A stretch of DNA of 64,000 bases from Arboricoccus pini (GCF_900187945.1 NZ_FYEH01000009.1:96272-160271), one strand, 5' to 3'. Counted from the first letter of the stretch, positions 45,422 through 54,605 are shown. Notes: generated from the sequence alone by a model not told the origin. Made by a program: numbers and translations.

Positions 45422-46189
45422 ATGAGCGATGCCGCCATCCGGCTGATCGACATCGTCTTCCCGGGCGATACCAACCATCACGGCACGCTTTTCGGCGGCA
45501 GCGCGTTGGCCGCCATGGATAAGCTGGCGTTCATCGCCGCCGTCCGTCACGCCCGCGTCGACTTCGTGACTGCCTCCTGCGACCGGCTCGATTTCGTGGC
45601 GCCGGCCAGGCTAGGCGACATCGTCGAATTCGCCGGCCGCGTCACGCGGGTGGGCAGACGCTCGCTTTCCGTCGAGCTCGAGATGACGGCCGAGGCAGCC
45701 CTGTCCGACGCCCGGCGGCGCTGTTGCCGCGGCACCTTCACGATGGTGGCCGTGGGCGAGCGGCCAGGTGCTGCGGGTTATCAACTCCCGCCTCTCGTGC
45801 CGGCGGCAGCCTTATCCGCCAAACTACGCATGGTCGAGCTCGTCATGCCCGACCAGACCAGCCATTACGGCACGCTCTATGGCGGCCAGGCGCTGGCGGC
45901 CATGGGCAAGGCCGCCTTTGTCGCCGCCACACGCCACTGCCGCCACAACGTCGTCATGGCGGCCTCCGACCATGTCGACTTCAAGAGCGGCGTCAGGCAG
46001 GGCGAGATCATGGAACTCACCGCCGAGCTCCTCAGGGTCGGCCGGAGCTCGATGACCGTCCAGGTGAGGCTGGAGGCCGAGAATTTGTTCAGCGGCGAAC
46101 GCCGCCTCTGCTGCCAGGGACAATTCGTCATGGTGGCGCAAGGTCCCGACGAGCGCCCGACTACCGTGCCGCCCTTGGCCCTCCCGTGA
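45422..46189 (+). CDS. Acyl-CoA thioesterase with two hotdog domains
   Basis: Thioesterase-like protein of 255 residues made of two tandem YciA/BFIT-type hotdog domains. Both halves carry the active-site pattern: NHHGTLFGGSALAAMDK in the first and SHYGTLYGGQALAAMGK in the second. The family usually encodes one such domain and assembles as hexamers, so the protein looks like an internal duplication giving a built-in dimer. It begins 16 bp after metE and may be co-transcribed, without an obvious metabolic link. Confidence 0.87.
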   Translation: MSDAAIRLIDIVFPGDTNHHGTLFGGSALAAMDKLAFIAAVRHARVDFVTASCDRLDFVAPARLGDIVEFAGRVTRVGRRSLSVELEMTAEAALSDARRRCCRGTFTMVAVGERPGAAGYQLPPLVPAAALSAKLRMVELVMPDQTSHYGTLYGGQALAAMGKAAFVAATRHCRHNVVMAASDHVDFKSGVRQGEIMELTAELLRVGRSSMTVQVRLEAENLFSGERRLCCQGQFVMVAQGPDERPTTVPPLALP

Positions 46190-46416
46190 GCCGGGGGCCT
46201 CGGGTCCAGGCGGTTGCCTACCGCCAAGCCTGAGGGGAACCTGCGGCCGGCCAGGGTCGACGCCCCTACCCTGCACGGCGAGCCCGATCCCTGCGCCTTT
46301 CGACGACAGCAATTTCCAGGCGCCATTGCCGAGAAAAGCCGGTCCCAACGCTTGCCCGCCGATTGGCTGCCCCCGAAGACCGCGGGTGTACGGAGCTGAC
46401 CGTGCCGCCGGCGGGT
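46190..46416. other. Intergenic region between convergent genes
   Basis: The 227 bases after the thioesterase gene contain a short stem, GGCGGT with ACCGCC (around 46210-46226), which may act in termination. No other gene or motif could be supported. Confidence 0.4.
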
Positions 46417-46716
46417 CTAGTCGGAGTTAGTCTTGGAACGGCCAGATGGAAAATCGGCCAGCGCCAGACGCTGGCGCGCGATCTTGCGACGAAGCCTGTC
46501 GATCTCACCTGCACGCTCGGCCTCCAGCTTGGCGGCGGAGCGCGTGAAGATCGCCTCGTCTACGGCATTCCACCCAGGACCGCCCCGCGACTTGGGCGAA
46601 CCCGCCACCTCGATGGCGAAAGCCTCAGCGCGACCTTCGATCGCCCGGCGGATGGTAGCCAGGCAGTTTTCGTTGATCGTAAGCGCGCGGACCATGCGGG
46701 AAATCTGATCGCTCAT
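46417..46716 (-). CDS. Hypothetical protein, helical
   Basis: A frame of 99 residues from ATG 46716 (MSDQISRMVRALTINENC). It is predominantly helical, with a basic C-terminal half (DRLRRKIARQRLALADF) and a Gly/Pro stretch in the middle. The longer reading back to 47292 lies inside the aldo/keto reductase gene in another frame and is not supported. It is the next minus-strand gene after the AKR-RidA fusion. No family was recognised. Confidence 0.5.
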   Translation of the reverse strand: MSDQISRMVRALTINENCLATIRRAIEGRAEAFAIEVAGSPKSRGGPGWNAVDEAIFTRSAAKLEAERAGEIDRLRRKIARQRLALADFPSGRSKTNSD

Positions 46717-46885
46717 TTTAAATCCGTCAGGCAGGAACTCGGTTCGCCGCGCGGATAGACCCTCAAAACGGCAGCTTGATGACGCTTTGCCCCGAATCCG
46801 GCAACGATGACCTGAAATGCTGCGTGCTGCCAATGGGTAAACACACCCGATCACACCTGTACATACCCACGGACCGCGTCGGTCG

Positions 46886-48349
46886 TCAGCAGATCGCCTC
46901 GGCGTCGATCTCGACCCGATAGGGGCCGACCAACCGCGCGACCTCGAGCAGGGTGTTGGCTGGACGGACATCGCCCAGATAACGGCCATGCACGCGCGAG
47001 ACCGGCTCCCATTCGTCGACGTCCTGCAGATAGACGCGCGTGCGGACGACGTCGCCGAGGCTGCCGCCCAGGGCGGCGAGGCTGGCGGCGATCTTGTCCA
47101 TGATGAAGACCGTCTGCCCGGCGGGATCGTCCGGGCAGACCACGTTGCCATGCGCATCGGTGGCCGTGGTGCCGCTGACGAGAATGCGATCCTTGACCCT
47201 GATGGCCCGACTATAGCCGCAAATGCCCTCCCAGACGCTGCCGCTATCGACCCGCAGTCTGTCCGGCCGGCCGGACATGGGCACGGCCTCATAGGCCTTG
47301 GGCAGGCTTTCCAGATGATGGCTGAGATCGCCCGAGGCGGTGAGAAAGGGGGGCTTGCGATACTCCTGGCCGCAATCGCCGGGGATCGGACGCGTGACCG
47401 CGAAGGCGGCCCCCAGCCTTGCCAGATCCTCGGCGTCGAGCCTGAGCTCGAAGAGCCGCTGATTGTCCGCCTTGTGATCGCGCTCGCCGAGTCTGGCGCC
47501 GACGATCACGGCCGCGGTGGCGGGCTGGTCCAGCACCCAGCGCGTGGCGACGTTGGCGATCGAGGCGCCATGGCGCTGGCCGATCTCGGCCAAGGTAAAG
47601 AGCATCGTCTGATACGCGCCCCAGCCGCCGATCGCGTCGATGAAGCGCTTATACTTCATCTTGCTCCAATCCTGGAGCTCCAAGGGCTCGGGCTGGTTCA
47701 GCCAGCGCTCGGCGAGTAGGCCGCCGGCCAGCGTGCCGTAGGCCAGGAGCCTGATGCCGTGGTCTTTGCAGAAATCGCTCATAGCGCCAGCGGCGCGCCG
47801 GTCGAGGACCGAGAACGAGACCTGGTTGGTCAGGATCGGAATGCCTTGGCCAACGACGACGCGCAGATGATCGGTGTCGAAATTAGTCAGCCCGATGGCG
47901 CCGATCAGGCCCTCCTCTTTGAGACGGGCAAGCTCGAAGAGCGCGTCCAGATAAGCCGGATGCTCGAAGCTCCACCAGTGGAACTGGAGGAGATCGATCC
48001 TCTCCACGCCCAGCCTCTCCCGGCGCTGCTGGACTCCGGCACGGACGATCTCCGGTGACATCACTCCCGGCGCCGGGCACCATTTGGTGAATGCCAGCGA
48101 GCGCTGCCTGCCGGCGGCGCGCTCATCGGCGAGGAGATGGCCGGCGATGATCTCGGCACTGCCATAGTGATCTGCCATGTCGAACGTGTCGAAGCCGGCA
48201 TCGCGATAGGCGGCCAGGGCCAAAGCCCCGGCCTTCGGATCGAGCAGGGTGCCCGTCTTCTCCATGTCCGCCACCTGCCAGAGGCCGGTGATGACGCGGC
48301 TGATCGAGAGATCGTCGCTCAGGCGCAGGCGTTCGGGTTGCGCGCTCAT
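46886..48349 (-). CDS. Aldo/keto reductase fused to a RidA domain
   Basis: A 487-residue two-domain protein. Residues 1 to about 320 form an aldo/keto reductase barrel with the tetrad Asp57, Tyr62 (DMADHYG), Lys89 (FTKW) and His124 (QFHWW). After a linker, residues from about 355 to the end are a RidA/YjgF domain (ILVSGTTATDA, VFIMDKIAASLAALG, YRVEIDAEAI). The RidA segment reads RPANTLLEV, so the catalytic Arg is replaced by Asn. The chosen ATG lies directly after the stop of the binding-protein gene; a TTG at 48361 would overlap it. The pairing of reductase with imine-handling fold suggests coupled chemistry on an imine or enamine, an inference. Confidence 0.87.
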   Translation of the reverse strand: MSAQPERLRLSDDLSISRVITGLWQVADMEKTGTLLDPKAGALALAAYRDAGFDTFDMADHYGSAEIIAGHLLADERAAGRQRSLAFTKWCPAPGVMSPEIVRAGVQQRRERLGVERIDLLQFHWWSFEHPAYLDALFELARLKEEGLIGAIGLTNFDTDHLRVVVGQGIPILTNQVSFSVLDRRAAGAMSDFCKDHGIRLLAYGTLAGGLLAERWLNQPEPLELQDWSKMKYKRFIDAIGGWGAYQTMLFTLAEIGQRHGASIANVATRWVLDQPATAAVIVGARLGERDHKADNQRLFELRLDAEDLARLGAAFAVTRPIPGDCGQEYRKPPFLTASGDLSHHLESLPKAYEAVPMSGRPDRLRVDSGSVWEGICGYSRAIRVKDRILVSGTTATDAHGNVVCPDDPAGQTVFIMDKIAASLAALGGSLGDVVRTRVYLQDVDEWEPVSRVHGRYLGDVRPANTLLEVARLVGPYRVEIDAEAIC

Positions 48350-48350
48350 C

Positions 48351-49628
48351 TCAGCCGCCAATCTTGGCCTTGAGGGCGGCCACCTGCTGGGTTGTCATCT
48401 GGCCGACCGTCTGGACCTCGCCGCCTTCGATCTTCCAGAGACGGAACGGGCCGGTAATGTCGCCATACTGATCGAAGCTGACGGGGCCGATGACCCCCTC
48501 ATAATGAATGGGTTGCCCGTCCTTGAGGAGGGCTAGCGCCTCCTTGAAGCTTTCCGGTCCGGCATGGATGGGCGTGCCTTCGCTGCCGGTAACCTTGAAG
48601 ATCGCATCGCGGATCGCGATCGGAGTCTCGTCCTTGGCGGCCGCCATGGCGAGGCCGACGATTGCGCCCGCGTCATAGGCGCGGTCGGCGGCCGGATTGC
48701 TGGCGGCGATACCGCCTGAGAATTTCGGGTATTCGGCGTTGAAATACTGGCTGGAGGGGCTCTGCGTCGTGCCCGAGGAGGTGCCGTAGGCTTCGTTCAG
48801 GTATTTCGCCCCCACGCTCTTGATGAAGTCGGGGCTGTTCATCCCGTCATTCAAAAGAAAGCGGGCTGGGCCGCCGCCCGAGATCCAGGCCCTGGCGATC
48901 ACCGCCCCGTCGACGGGGGTCGAGACCAGATAGAGCCCATCGGGATCACCCTCCATGGCCTTGGTGGCCTCCGACTGGTAGCTGGCCTGATTCGCGTTAT
49001 AGGCGACCTCGGCCGCGATCGTGCCGCCCAGTGCGATATAGGCCTTCTTGAACTCGGCTACCATGTTGGCGCCAAAATCGTCGTTCACATGAATGATGGC
49101 GATCTTCTTGAAGCCCCGATCCAGGGCATAGCTGGCAGCGGCCGTGCCTTGGAGCGCATCCGAAGTGATGGTGCGAAAGAAGATGCCGTTCGTCTTGCCC
49201 TCGCGGCCAAGCGTCGTCAGCGTCGGCGAGGAGGAGGCGGGGGAGACCTGCACCACCTTGGAGGGCGCCGTCACCGCGGTGAGGATCGGGATCGTCACCG
49301 AGGAGATGATGCCGCCGATCAGGACCGGCACCTTGCCGACCTGGACCAGTTGGTTGGCAGCATCGACCGCCACGCTGCCGCTGCTTTGCGAATCGCGCGT
49401 ACTGGCCTTGAGTATGCAGCCTTTGACGCCGCCGGCCTCATTCAGGTCGCGAAACGCCATCTCGACCGACTTTGCACCGGCCTGGCCATACTCGCCAGCA
49501 GGCCCCGTGAGCTCCATGACGACGCCTACCGTCAGGTCGCAATCGGCCGCCCTTGCGCCGGCCGCTACCGGCAGGGCCAGGACGGAGCCCAGGAGGATCG
49601 CGCGAAGCCGCATCGTCGTTTCCCTCAT
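48351..49628 (-). CDS. Branched-chain amino-acid-type ABC substrate-binding protein (LivK family)
   Basis: Periplasmic binding protein of 425 residues with a Sec signal ending ARAADC near residue 29. It has the type I bilobed fold: VGVVMELTGPAGEYGQAGAKS near the N-terminus and GFKKIAIIHVNDDFG mid-way. It serves the livGFHM genes on the other strand. Its start overlaps the previous AKR stop (ATGA), and it is followed at once by the AKR-RidA gene. LivK relatives bind branched-chain amino acids, amides, urea or aromatic acids; the ligand here is not evident. Confidence 0.9.
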   Translation of the reverse strand: MRETTMRLRAILLGSVLALPVAAGARAADCDLTVGVVMELTGPAGEYGQAGAKSVEMAFRDLNEAGGVKGCILKASTRDSQSSGSVAVDAANQLVQVGKVPVLIGGIISSVTIPILTAVTAPSKVVQVSPASSSPTLTTLGREGKTNGIFFRTITSDALQGTAAASYALDRGFKKIAIIHVNDDFGANMVAEFKKAYIALGGTIAAEVAYNANQASYQSEATKAMEGDPDGLYLVSTPVDGAVIARAWISGGGPARFLLNDGMNSPDFIKSVGAKYLNEAYGTSSGTTQSPSSQYFNAEYPKFSGGIAASNPAADRAYDAGAIVGLAMAAAKDETPIAIRDAIFKVTGSEGTPIHAGPESFKEALALLKDGQPIHYEGVIGPVSFDQYGDITGPFRLWKIEGGEVQTVGQMTTQQVAALKAKIGG

Positions 49629-50692
49629 GGCCGCTTTTGCGCGGCGCTCGTGTTGAGATTATATTTCATGATGCGCCCGTGCGGCCCCTCTCGGTCGCGC
49701 TCGAGCGCGTAGGTGTCGCCAACCGGTCCCTTGCGCCTAGCCAGGACGGCGGCGATCTCGGCCTGATCGGCTGCACTCAGCTTCAACTCGCCCAGGGCGA
49801 CGTTCGCCTGGAGATGCGCCCGGTTGCGCGCGCCAACGATGACGCCCGCCACGCCCGGCCGGTCCAGGATATAGCGGCTGGCCACGGTGGCGATGTCGAC
49901 GCCGTGACGCTGGCCGATGCGCTGGAGGGTCGAAAGGAGGAGCTGGAACAGCTCCCATCCACCGAAATCGTCGATGATCAGCTTGTACTTGGTCAGCGAG
50001 CGGTTCTCGAGCGGTTCCTTGGGCTCGGCCCGGCCCAGCCAGCTTTCAGCCAGGAAGCCGCCAGCCACGGTGCCATAGCAAAAGAGATGCACGCCTTCTT
50101 TTGCCGCCAGGGCGACGAGGCCGTTCTCGGGACGGGCGTCGAGGACGGAATATTGCGTCTGCATCGAGAAGAGGGGGATGCCGGCCTTCAGCATGCGATA
50201 GGTGTGGGCGGTGCCGAAATTGGTCGCTCCCAGCCGGTCGATGAGACCCTCGCGGCGGAGCTGCTCCAGCCAGCCCATGACCTCCATGTCGCGCGCCACG
50301 CCATAGTCCCACCAGTGGAACTGGACGAGATCGAGGCGCTGCATCCCGAGGCGCTTCAAAGACTGGCCGATCAGCAGGCGAACATCGTCCTCGGTGATCC
50401 GCTCGAGCAGGGCCAGGTCGGGCACCATCTTGGTGTGGATCTTCAACCGCGCCAGCGCCGCCGTGCCGCGTTCCTTGGCCAGACGCTGGCGAAACCGGCC
50501 ATAGAGCTCCTCGACGCCGGTATAGATGTCGGCGCAGTCGAAGGTCGTGATGCCGGCATCGAAGGCCGCCATCAGATCGCCGAGCACGGCGTCGGCATCG
50601 ATCGCGCCATGGCCGCCCGCCAGTTGCCAGCCGCCACGGATGACGCGCGAGATCGTGTAGCCCGGCGCCAGGGTCAGGCGCTCGACGCTCAA
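49625..50692 (-). CDS. Aldo/keto reductase
   Basis: NAD(P)-dependent aldo/keto reductase barrel of 355 residues, starting at a TTG that overlaps the stop of the TIGR04076 gene (TTGA) behind GGGAGAGG. Landmarks are the Asp/Tyr pair in DCADIYTGVEELYG, the Lys in HTKMVPD and the His in VQFHWWDY. It is clearly related to the AKR half of the fusion at 46886-48349 (shared LQFHWW/VQFHWW and GATNFGT/GLTNFDT blocks), so the operon carries two AKR paralogues. The N-terminal extension to 50971 has shadow-like composition and is rejected. Confidence 0.87.
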   Translation of the reverse strand: MSVERLTLAPGYTISRVIRGGWQLAGGHGAIDADAVLGDLMAAFDAGITTFDCADIYTGVEELYGRFRQRLAKERGTAALARLKIHTKMVPDLALLERITEDDVRLLIGQSLKRLGMQRLDLVQFHWWDYGVARDMEVMGWLEQLRREGLIDRLGATNFGTAHTYRMLKAGIPLFSMQTQYSVLDARPENGLVALAAKEGVHLFCYGTVAGGFLAESWLGRAEPKEPLENRSLTKYKLIIDDFGGWELFQLLLSTLQRIGQRHGVDIATVASRYILDRPGVAGVIVGARNRAHLQANVALGELKLSAADQAEIAAVLARRKGPVGDTYALERDREGPHGRIMKYNLNTSAAQKRP

Positions 50693-51147
50693 TTCCGCCT
50701 CTCCCGGGCCGGTAGCGGCACGGCCGTCGTCAGGGCATGGCTGAAAGGCCTCTTGCCCAGCCGGAGGATCCGCAGCTTCGAGGTGCAGTTGGGGTCGGGG
50801 CAGGCGATCAGCGTGTCGGTCGTCATCCAGTCGTTCGGATGCGTCGGCCGCTGCTTGGCGGCCAGGAGAGGGAGAACTGCTGCCAGTGAATAGATGGAAA
50901 AGCCCTGACCCGGCGGCAGATGCAGCATCTCGCCGCGCAACTCGAAATGATCGCCTGGCCTGGCACCACAATAGACAGGGCCGTCGCCTGTGATCACGGC
51001 TTCGACCCGGAGGTCGAACAGCTCGAATCGATCATCCCCGGATGCTGCGCTCAAGGCAGGCGTCCCTCTTTGTTTCGCCCCTGGCTCTGGGATAAGGCAG
51101 CGCGGAGATTGCGGCGGCTGCGGGACCCTCTTAGGGTGCCGCCCCAT
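50689..51147 (-). CDS. TIGR04076 family protein
   Basis: Small protein of at most 152 residues. The core has FELFDLRVEAVITG, VYCGARPGDHFELRG, LHLPPGQGFSIYSLAAVLPLLAAKQR and ACPDP, the pattern of TIGR04076, a family of unknown function often encoded near aldo/keto reductases. The true start may lie inside the listed frame, since the first ~35 residues look non-conserved (a TTG at LSAASGDD is an option). It is the first gene of the minus arm of the divergon. Confidence 0.75.
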   Translation of the reverse strand: MGRHPKRVPQPPQSPRCLIPEPGAKQRGTPALSAASGDDRFELFDLRVEAVITGDGPVYCGARPGDHFELRGEMLHLPPGQGFSIYSLAAVLPLLAAKQRPTHPNDWMTTDTLIACPDPNCTSKLRILRLGKRPFSHALTTAVPLPARERRN

Positions 51148-51197
51148 ATTTGACCATAGCGCCAGTAACTTTGCGCTCCCTTAAGATCCATAATCCG

Positions 51198-51989
51198 ATG
51201 TCCGATCCCTCAAGCCTGCCGCCGATGCCGCTTCTCACGGTCGAGGGGCTCGTCAAGCGCTTTGGCGGGGTCGCCGCGGTGGACGGGATCTCCTTCACAC
51301 TCGAAGCCGGGCAGATCATGGGCGTGATCGGCCCGAATGGCGCCGGCAAGACGACGCTCTTTGACTGCCTGGCCGGCAGCCAGCTACCGGATGCGGGGCA
51401 GATCCGCCTTGCCGGCCAGCGGATCGAGCGCCTGCCCGCCTGGCGCCGGACGGGTATCGGGCTAGGCCGTACCTTTCAGATCCCCAGGCCCTTTCCCGCC
51501 ATGAGCGTGCTCGAGAATGTCATGCTGGGGGCAAAGGACCAGGCGGGCGAGCGCATCCTGCCCAACTGGGTGGCACCCGGCCGCGTGCGCCGGCAGGAGG
51601 CGGCCTGCCGCGAGCGCGCGCACGAGCTCTTGACCTTCGTCACCCTGGCGTCGCTCAGCCATGCCCCGGCGGGCTCGCTCTCGGGCGGCCAGCGCAAGCT
51701 TTTGGAGCTGGCCCGCGCGCTGATGGCAAAGCCCAGCCTCATTCTCCTGGACGAGCCGGCGGCGGGGGTCAATCCGGCACTTCTCGAGATCATCATCGAG
51801 CGGCTGCTGGCGATGAACCGGGCGGGCACGACGCTTTTGCTCATCGAGCACAACATAGACATGGTGGCCCGGCTCTGCCGCCACGTGCTGGTCATGGCCA
51901 ATGGCCGTCCGCTGGCGGCGGGGACACCGGAGAACGTTACGAGCGATCCGCGTGTCGCGGAGGCCTATCTGGGCGGTGCCGTCGCGTGA
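51198..51989 (+). CDS. livG: Branched-chain-type ABC importer ATPase LivG
   Basis: ATPase of 263 residues with GPNGAGKTTLFD, LSGGQRKLLELARAL and LLDEPAAGVNP, and the long insertion (residues ~110-160) typical of LivG rather than LivF. ATG 51198 is preferred over 51150, which would leave only two bases to the divergent gene. It heads livG-livF-livH-livM, linked throughout by 4-base overlaps. Confidence 0.92.
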   Translation: MSDPSSLPPMPLLTVEGLVKRFGGVAAVDGISFTLEAGQIMGVIGPNGAGKTTLFDCLAGSQLPDAGQIRLAGQRIERLPAWRRTGIGLGRTFQIPRPFPAMSVLENVMLGAKDQAGERILPNWVAPGRVRRQEAACRERAHELLTFVTLASLSHAPAGSLSGGQRKLLELARALMAKPSLILLDEPAAGVNPALLEIIIERLLAMNRAGTTLLLIEHNIDMVARLCRHVLVMANGRPLAAGTPENVTSDPRVAEAYLGGAVA

Positions 51990-52729
51990 ATGGCAAGCCG
52001 GTCCTTCGTGTCGATCGTCTGGTGGCCGGCTATGAGCCCGGCCTGCCGATCGTCAACGGCGCCTCGCTCACCCTCAGGGCCGGCGAGATCGTGGCGATCC
52101 TGGGACCGAACGGTGCCGGCAAGTCCACCTTGATCAAGGCGATCGCCGGGCTGGTGGCGACGCCATCCGGTCAGATATGGCTGAACGGCACTGACCTTCG
52201 TCCTTTGCCGGCGCACAAGCGGACAGCGCTGGGGCTGGGCTTCGTGCCGCAGACCGAGAACGTATTCACGAGGCTCTCGATCCTGGACAATCTGAAGCTG
52301 GCGGCCGGTATCCTGCCGGCTGCCGGACGGGCGGCCGCGATCGACGACGTGCTCAGCCTGTTTCCCGATCTGGCGGCCCGGCCGGCACTCCTGGCCGGTC
52401 GGCTCTCGGGCGGCCAGCGTCAGATGCTGGCCGTGGCCCGCGCTCTGGTCGTCAAGCCCCGCATCTTGATGCTGGACGAACCCTCGGCCGGACTGTCGCC
52501 CCGGCTCGTCTTGGAAGTATTCGCCCAGTTGGGTCGCATCCGCGCGCAGGGAATCACCATCTTGTTGGTCGAGCAGAACGTCAAGGCCGCCCTTGCCCTG
52601 GCGGATCGTGGCATCGTGCTGGTGGGCGGCCGCGAACGGCACGAGGGTAGATCAGCGGATCTGCTCGGCGATCCGGGGCTGGGCGCGCTCTTCCTTGGCG
52701 GTGACGCTGTCAGGGAGACCGGGAGTTGA
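51986..52729 (+). CDS. livF: Branched-chain-type ABC importer ATPase LivF
   Basis: Second ATPase, 247 residues, starting at GTG 51986 inside the livG stop. It carries GPNGAGKSTLIK, LSGGQRQMLAVARAL and MLDEPSAGLSP, the LivF signature. It partners LivG beneath the LivH/LivM membrane pair. Confidence 0.92.
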   Translation: MNGKPVLRVDRLVAGYEPGLPIVNGASLTLRAGEIVAILGPNGAGKSTLIKAIAGLVATPSGQIWLNGTDLRPLPAHKRTALGLGFVPQTENVFTRLSILDNLKLAAGILPAAGRAAAIDDVLSLFPDLAARPALLAGRLSGGQRQMLAVARALVVKPRILMLDEPSAGLSPRLVLEVFAQLGRIRAQGITILLVEQNVKAALALADRGIVLVGGRERHEGRSADLLGDPGLGALFLGGDAVRETGS

Positions 52730-53634
52730 GCCTGCAATTCCTGGCTGACGGCCTCCTGGCAGGCCTCCTGATCGGCCTCGGCGCCATCGGCGTCACGCTT
52801 ACCTACGCGATGCTGCGCTTTGCGAACTTCGCGCATGGCGAGATGATGAGCTTTGGCGCCTATGTGGCCTGGAGCGCCAGCTTCCTCCTGAGCGCGCTCG
52901 CGGGGACTGCCTGGCCCGCGATGGGGCCATTCTCGATCACGGCCGCCGTCCTGCTTGGCGGCCTCGCCGCCATGATCCTGACGGCGGGCCTGGCGTTGCT
53001 TCTCGATCGCTTGCTGTTCCGGCACCTGGCTGGCCGTGGCGAGGCCATCACGCTCGTCATTGCCAGCTTCGGCGCCTCGATGGCCCTACGCAGCCTGATC
53101 GAGTTCGCCTTCTCCTCAAGCCCGCTTTATTTCAGCAGCGACCTGCAGATCGCCGTGCGGCTGGGCATGGGCATCCGCGTCACGCCTGACCAGTTGGCCT
53201 TGATCGGGCTGACCCTTTGCCTCCTGCTTGCCATCCACCTCCTGGTCACCAGGACGCAGGCAGGCCGGGCCATGCGCGCCGTGGCCGAAAACCCCACGCT
53301 CGCGGCCGTCGTCGGGCTGGACGTAAGACGGGTCGTCGGCCTCACCTGGGTCATGGGAGGCGCCCTTGCCGCTGCCGCCGGGACGATGGCGGGCATCCTC
53401 GTGCAGATCCGACCGAACATGGGTTTCGATTTCCTTCTCCCTCTCTTCTCGGCTGCTATCCTGGGCGGCATCGGCTCCATTCCCGGTGCTATCCTAGGCG
53501 GCATCGTCATCGGTCTGGCGGAGGCCGCCTGCGTGCAGTTCGTTGGGGCGGAATGGCGAGCGGCCGTGGCCTTCCTCATCCTCGTCCTGCTCCTTCTCCT
53601 CCGTCCGCGCGGCTTTTTCGGCGAGGCCGCATGA
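52726..53634 (+). CDS. livH: Branched-chain-type ABC importer permease LivH
   Basis: Membrane subunit of 302 residues starting at TTG 52726 (TTGA overlap). About eight hydrophobic segments; the conserved RAVAENPTLAAVVGLDVRR region and the GGIGSIPGAILGG turn are LivH hallmarks. Confidence 0.92.
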   Translation: MSLQFLADGLLAGLLIGLGAIGVTLTYAMLRFANFAHGEMMSFGAYVAWSASFLLSALAGTAWPAMGPFSITAAVLLGGLAAMILTAGLALLLDRLLFRHLAGRGEAITLVIASFGASMALRSLIEFAFSSSPLYFSSDLQIAVRLGMGIRVTPDQLALIGLTLCLLLAIHLLVTRTQAGRAMRAVAENPTLAAVVGLDVRRVVGLTWVMGGALAAAAGTMAGILVQIRPNMGFDFLLPLFSAAILGGIGSIPGAILGGIVIGLAEAACVQFVGAEWRAAVAFLILVLLLLLRPRGFFGEAA

Positions 53635-54572
53635 GCGAGGCAATCTTGAGCTATGGCAGCTTTTTTCTCACCACCGCGCTCGCCTATGCGATCCTTTGCC
53701 TGGGCCTCAACCTGCAATGGGGCAAAACCGGCCTCTTCAATGTCGGCGTCGCCGGCTTCGTCGGGGTCGGCGCCTATGTCTCGGCCATCCTGACGACGCC
53801 TTGGAGCAGTGCGCATCTGGGTGGCTTCGGCCTGTTCTGGCCGCTCGGCTGGCTGGCGGGGGCGGCGGCGACGGCCCTGATGTCCCTGCTTGTCGGCGCC
53901 CTCACCTTGAGGCTGCGCCAGGATTATCTGGCGATCACCACGTTCGGCTTCGCGGTCGCCATCCAGCTCGTCCTCCTCAACCTTCAGCCCTTGACCGGCG
54001 GCCCCTTCGGCATCGGCTTCATCCCCCGGCCGTTCGAGTCCCTGGCCGACCGGCCGCTGCTCTTCGGCTTGGGCAATCTGGCCATAGTCGCCACCTTGGT
54101 GCTCGTCCTCTACCTCGCCCTGCAAAACCTGAGCCGCAGCCCCTGGGGCCGCGTGCTGCGCGCCATACGCGAGGACGAGACGGCGGCACTGGCTCTAGGC
54201 AAGAATGCCGCCCGCTACCGGCTGCAAGCCTTCGCGCTCGGCGGCGGTCTCATGGGGCTGGGCGGGGCGATCCAGGCGCATTTCACCGGCTTCATCGCGC
54301 CGAACAATTATCTGCCGAACCTGACCTTCCAGGTCTGGACGATGCTGATCATCGGCGGGTCCGGCAGCAATCGCGGCGCGATCTTGGGGGCTCTCTTCGT
54401 TTGGGCGCTCTGGGCGGCCACCGGCGGTGCAATCACGGCCTTCGTGCCGGCGGAGCTTCAAGCTCGGGCCAGCGCCCTCCAGATCGCCGCCATCGGCCTC
54501 GGACTCTGCCTCGTCTTACTGTTACGCCCGGGCGGGCTCTTCGGCCTGAGGCGTCATGCGGCACGCGGCTGA
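53631..54572 (+). CDS. livM: Branched-chain-type ABC importer permease LivM
   Basis: Membrane subunit of 313 residues from ATG 53631 (ATGA overlap with livH). LNLQWGKTGLFNVGVAGF near the start, and RAIREDETAALALGKN with GGSGSNRGAILG later, are typical of LivM. A long upstream extension of the frame lies within livH and is rejected. Confidence 0.92.
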   Translation: MSEAILSYGSFFLTTALAYAILCLGLNLQWGKTGLFNVGVAGFVGVGAYVSAILTTPWSSAHLGGFGLFWPLGWLAGAAATALMSLLVGALTLRLRQDYLAITTFGFAVAIQLVLLNLQPLTGGPFGIGFIPRPFESLADRPLLFGLGNLAIVATLVLVLYLALQNLSRSPWGRVLRAIREDETAALALGKNAARYRLQAFALGGGLMGLGGAIQAHFTGFIAPNNYLPNLTFQVWTMLIIGGSGSNRGAILGALFVWALWAATGGAITAFVPAELQARASALQIAAIGLGLCLVLLLRPGGLFGLRRHAARG

Positions 54573-54588
54573 CGTCAGGGTTGCATTC

Positions 54589-54605
54589 ATACGGGTAGCC
54601 CGTAT
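54589..54605. promoter_or_regulatory. Perfect palindrome at the toxin-antitoxin promoter
   Basis: ATACGGG, TAG, CCCGTAT: a perfect 7-bp inverted repeat ending three bases before the toxin ATG and overlapping a TATAAT-like box (54603-54608). It is positioned for autoregulation by the HTH antitoxin. Confidence 0.7.

Noticed and set aside
47293..48361. Aldo/keto reductase and RidA as two separate genes
   Set aside because: The frame is continuous across the linker with no stop or frameshift, so the sequence shows a fusion.
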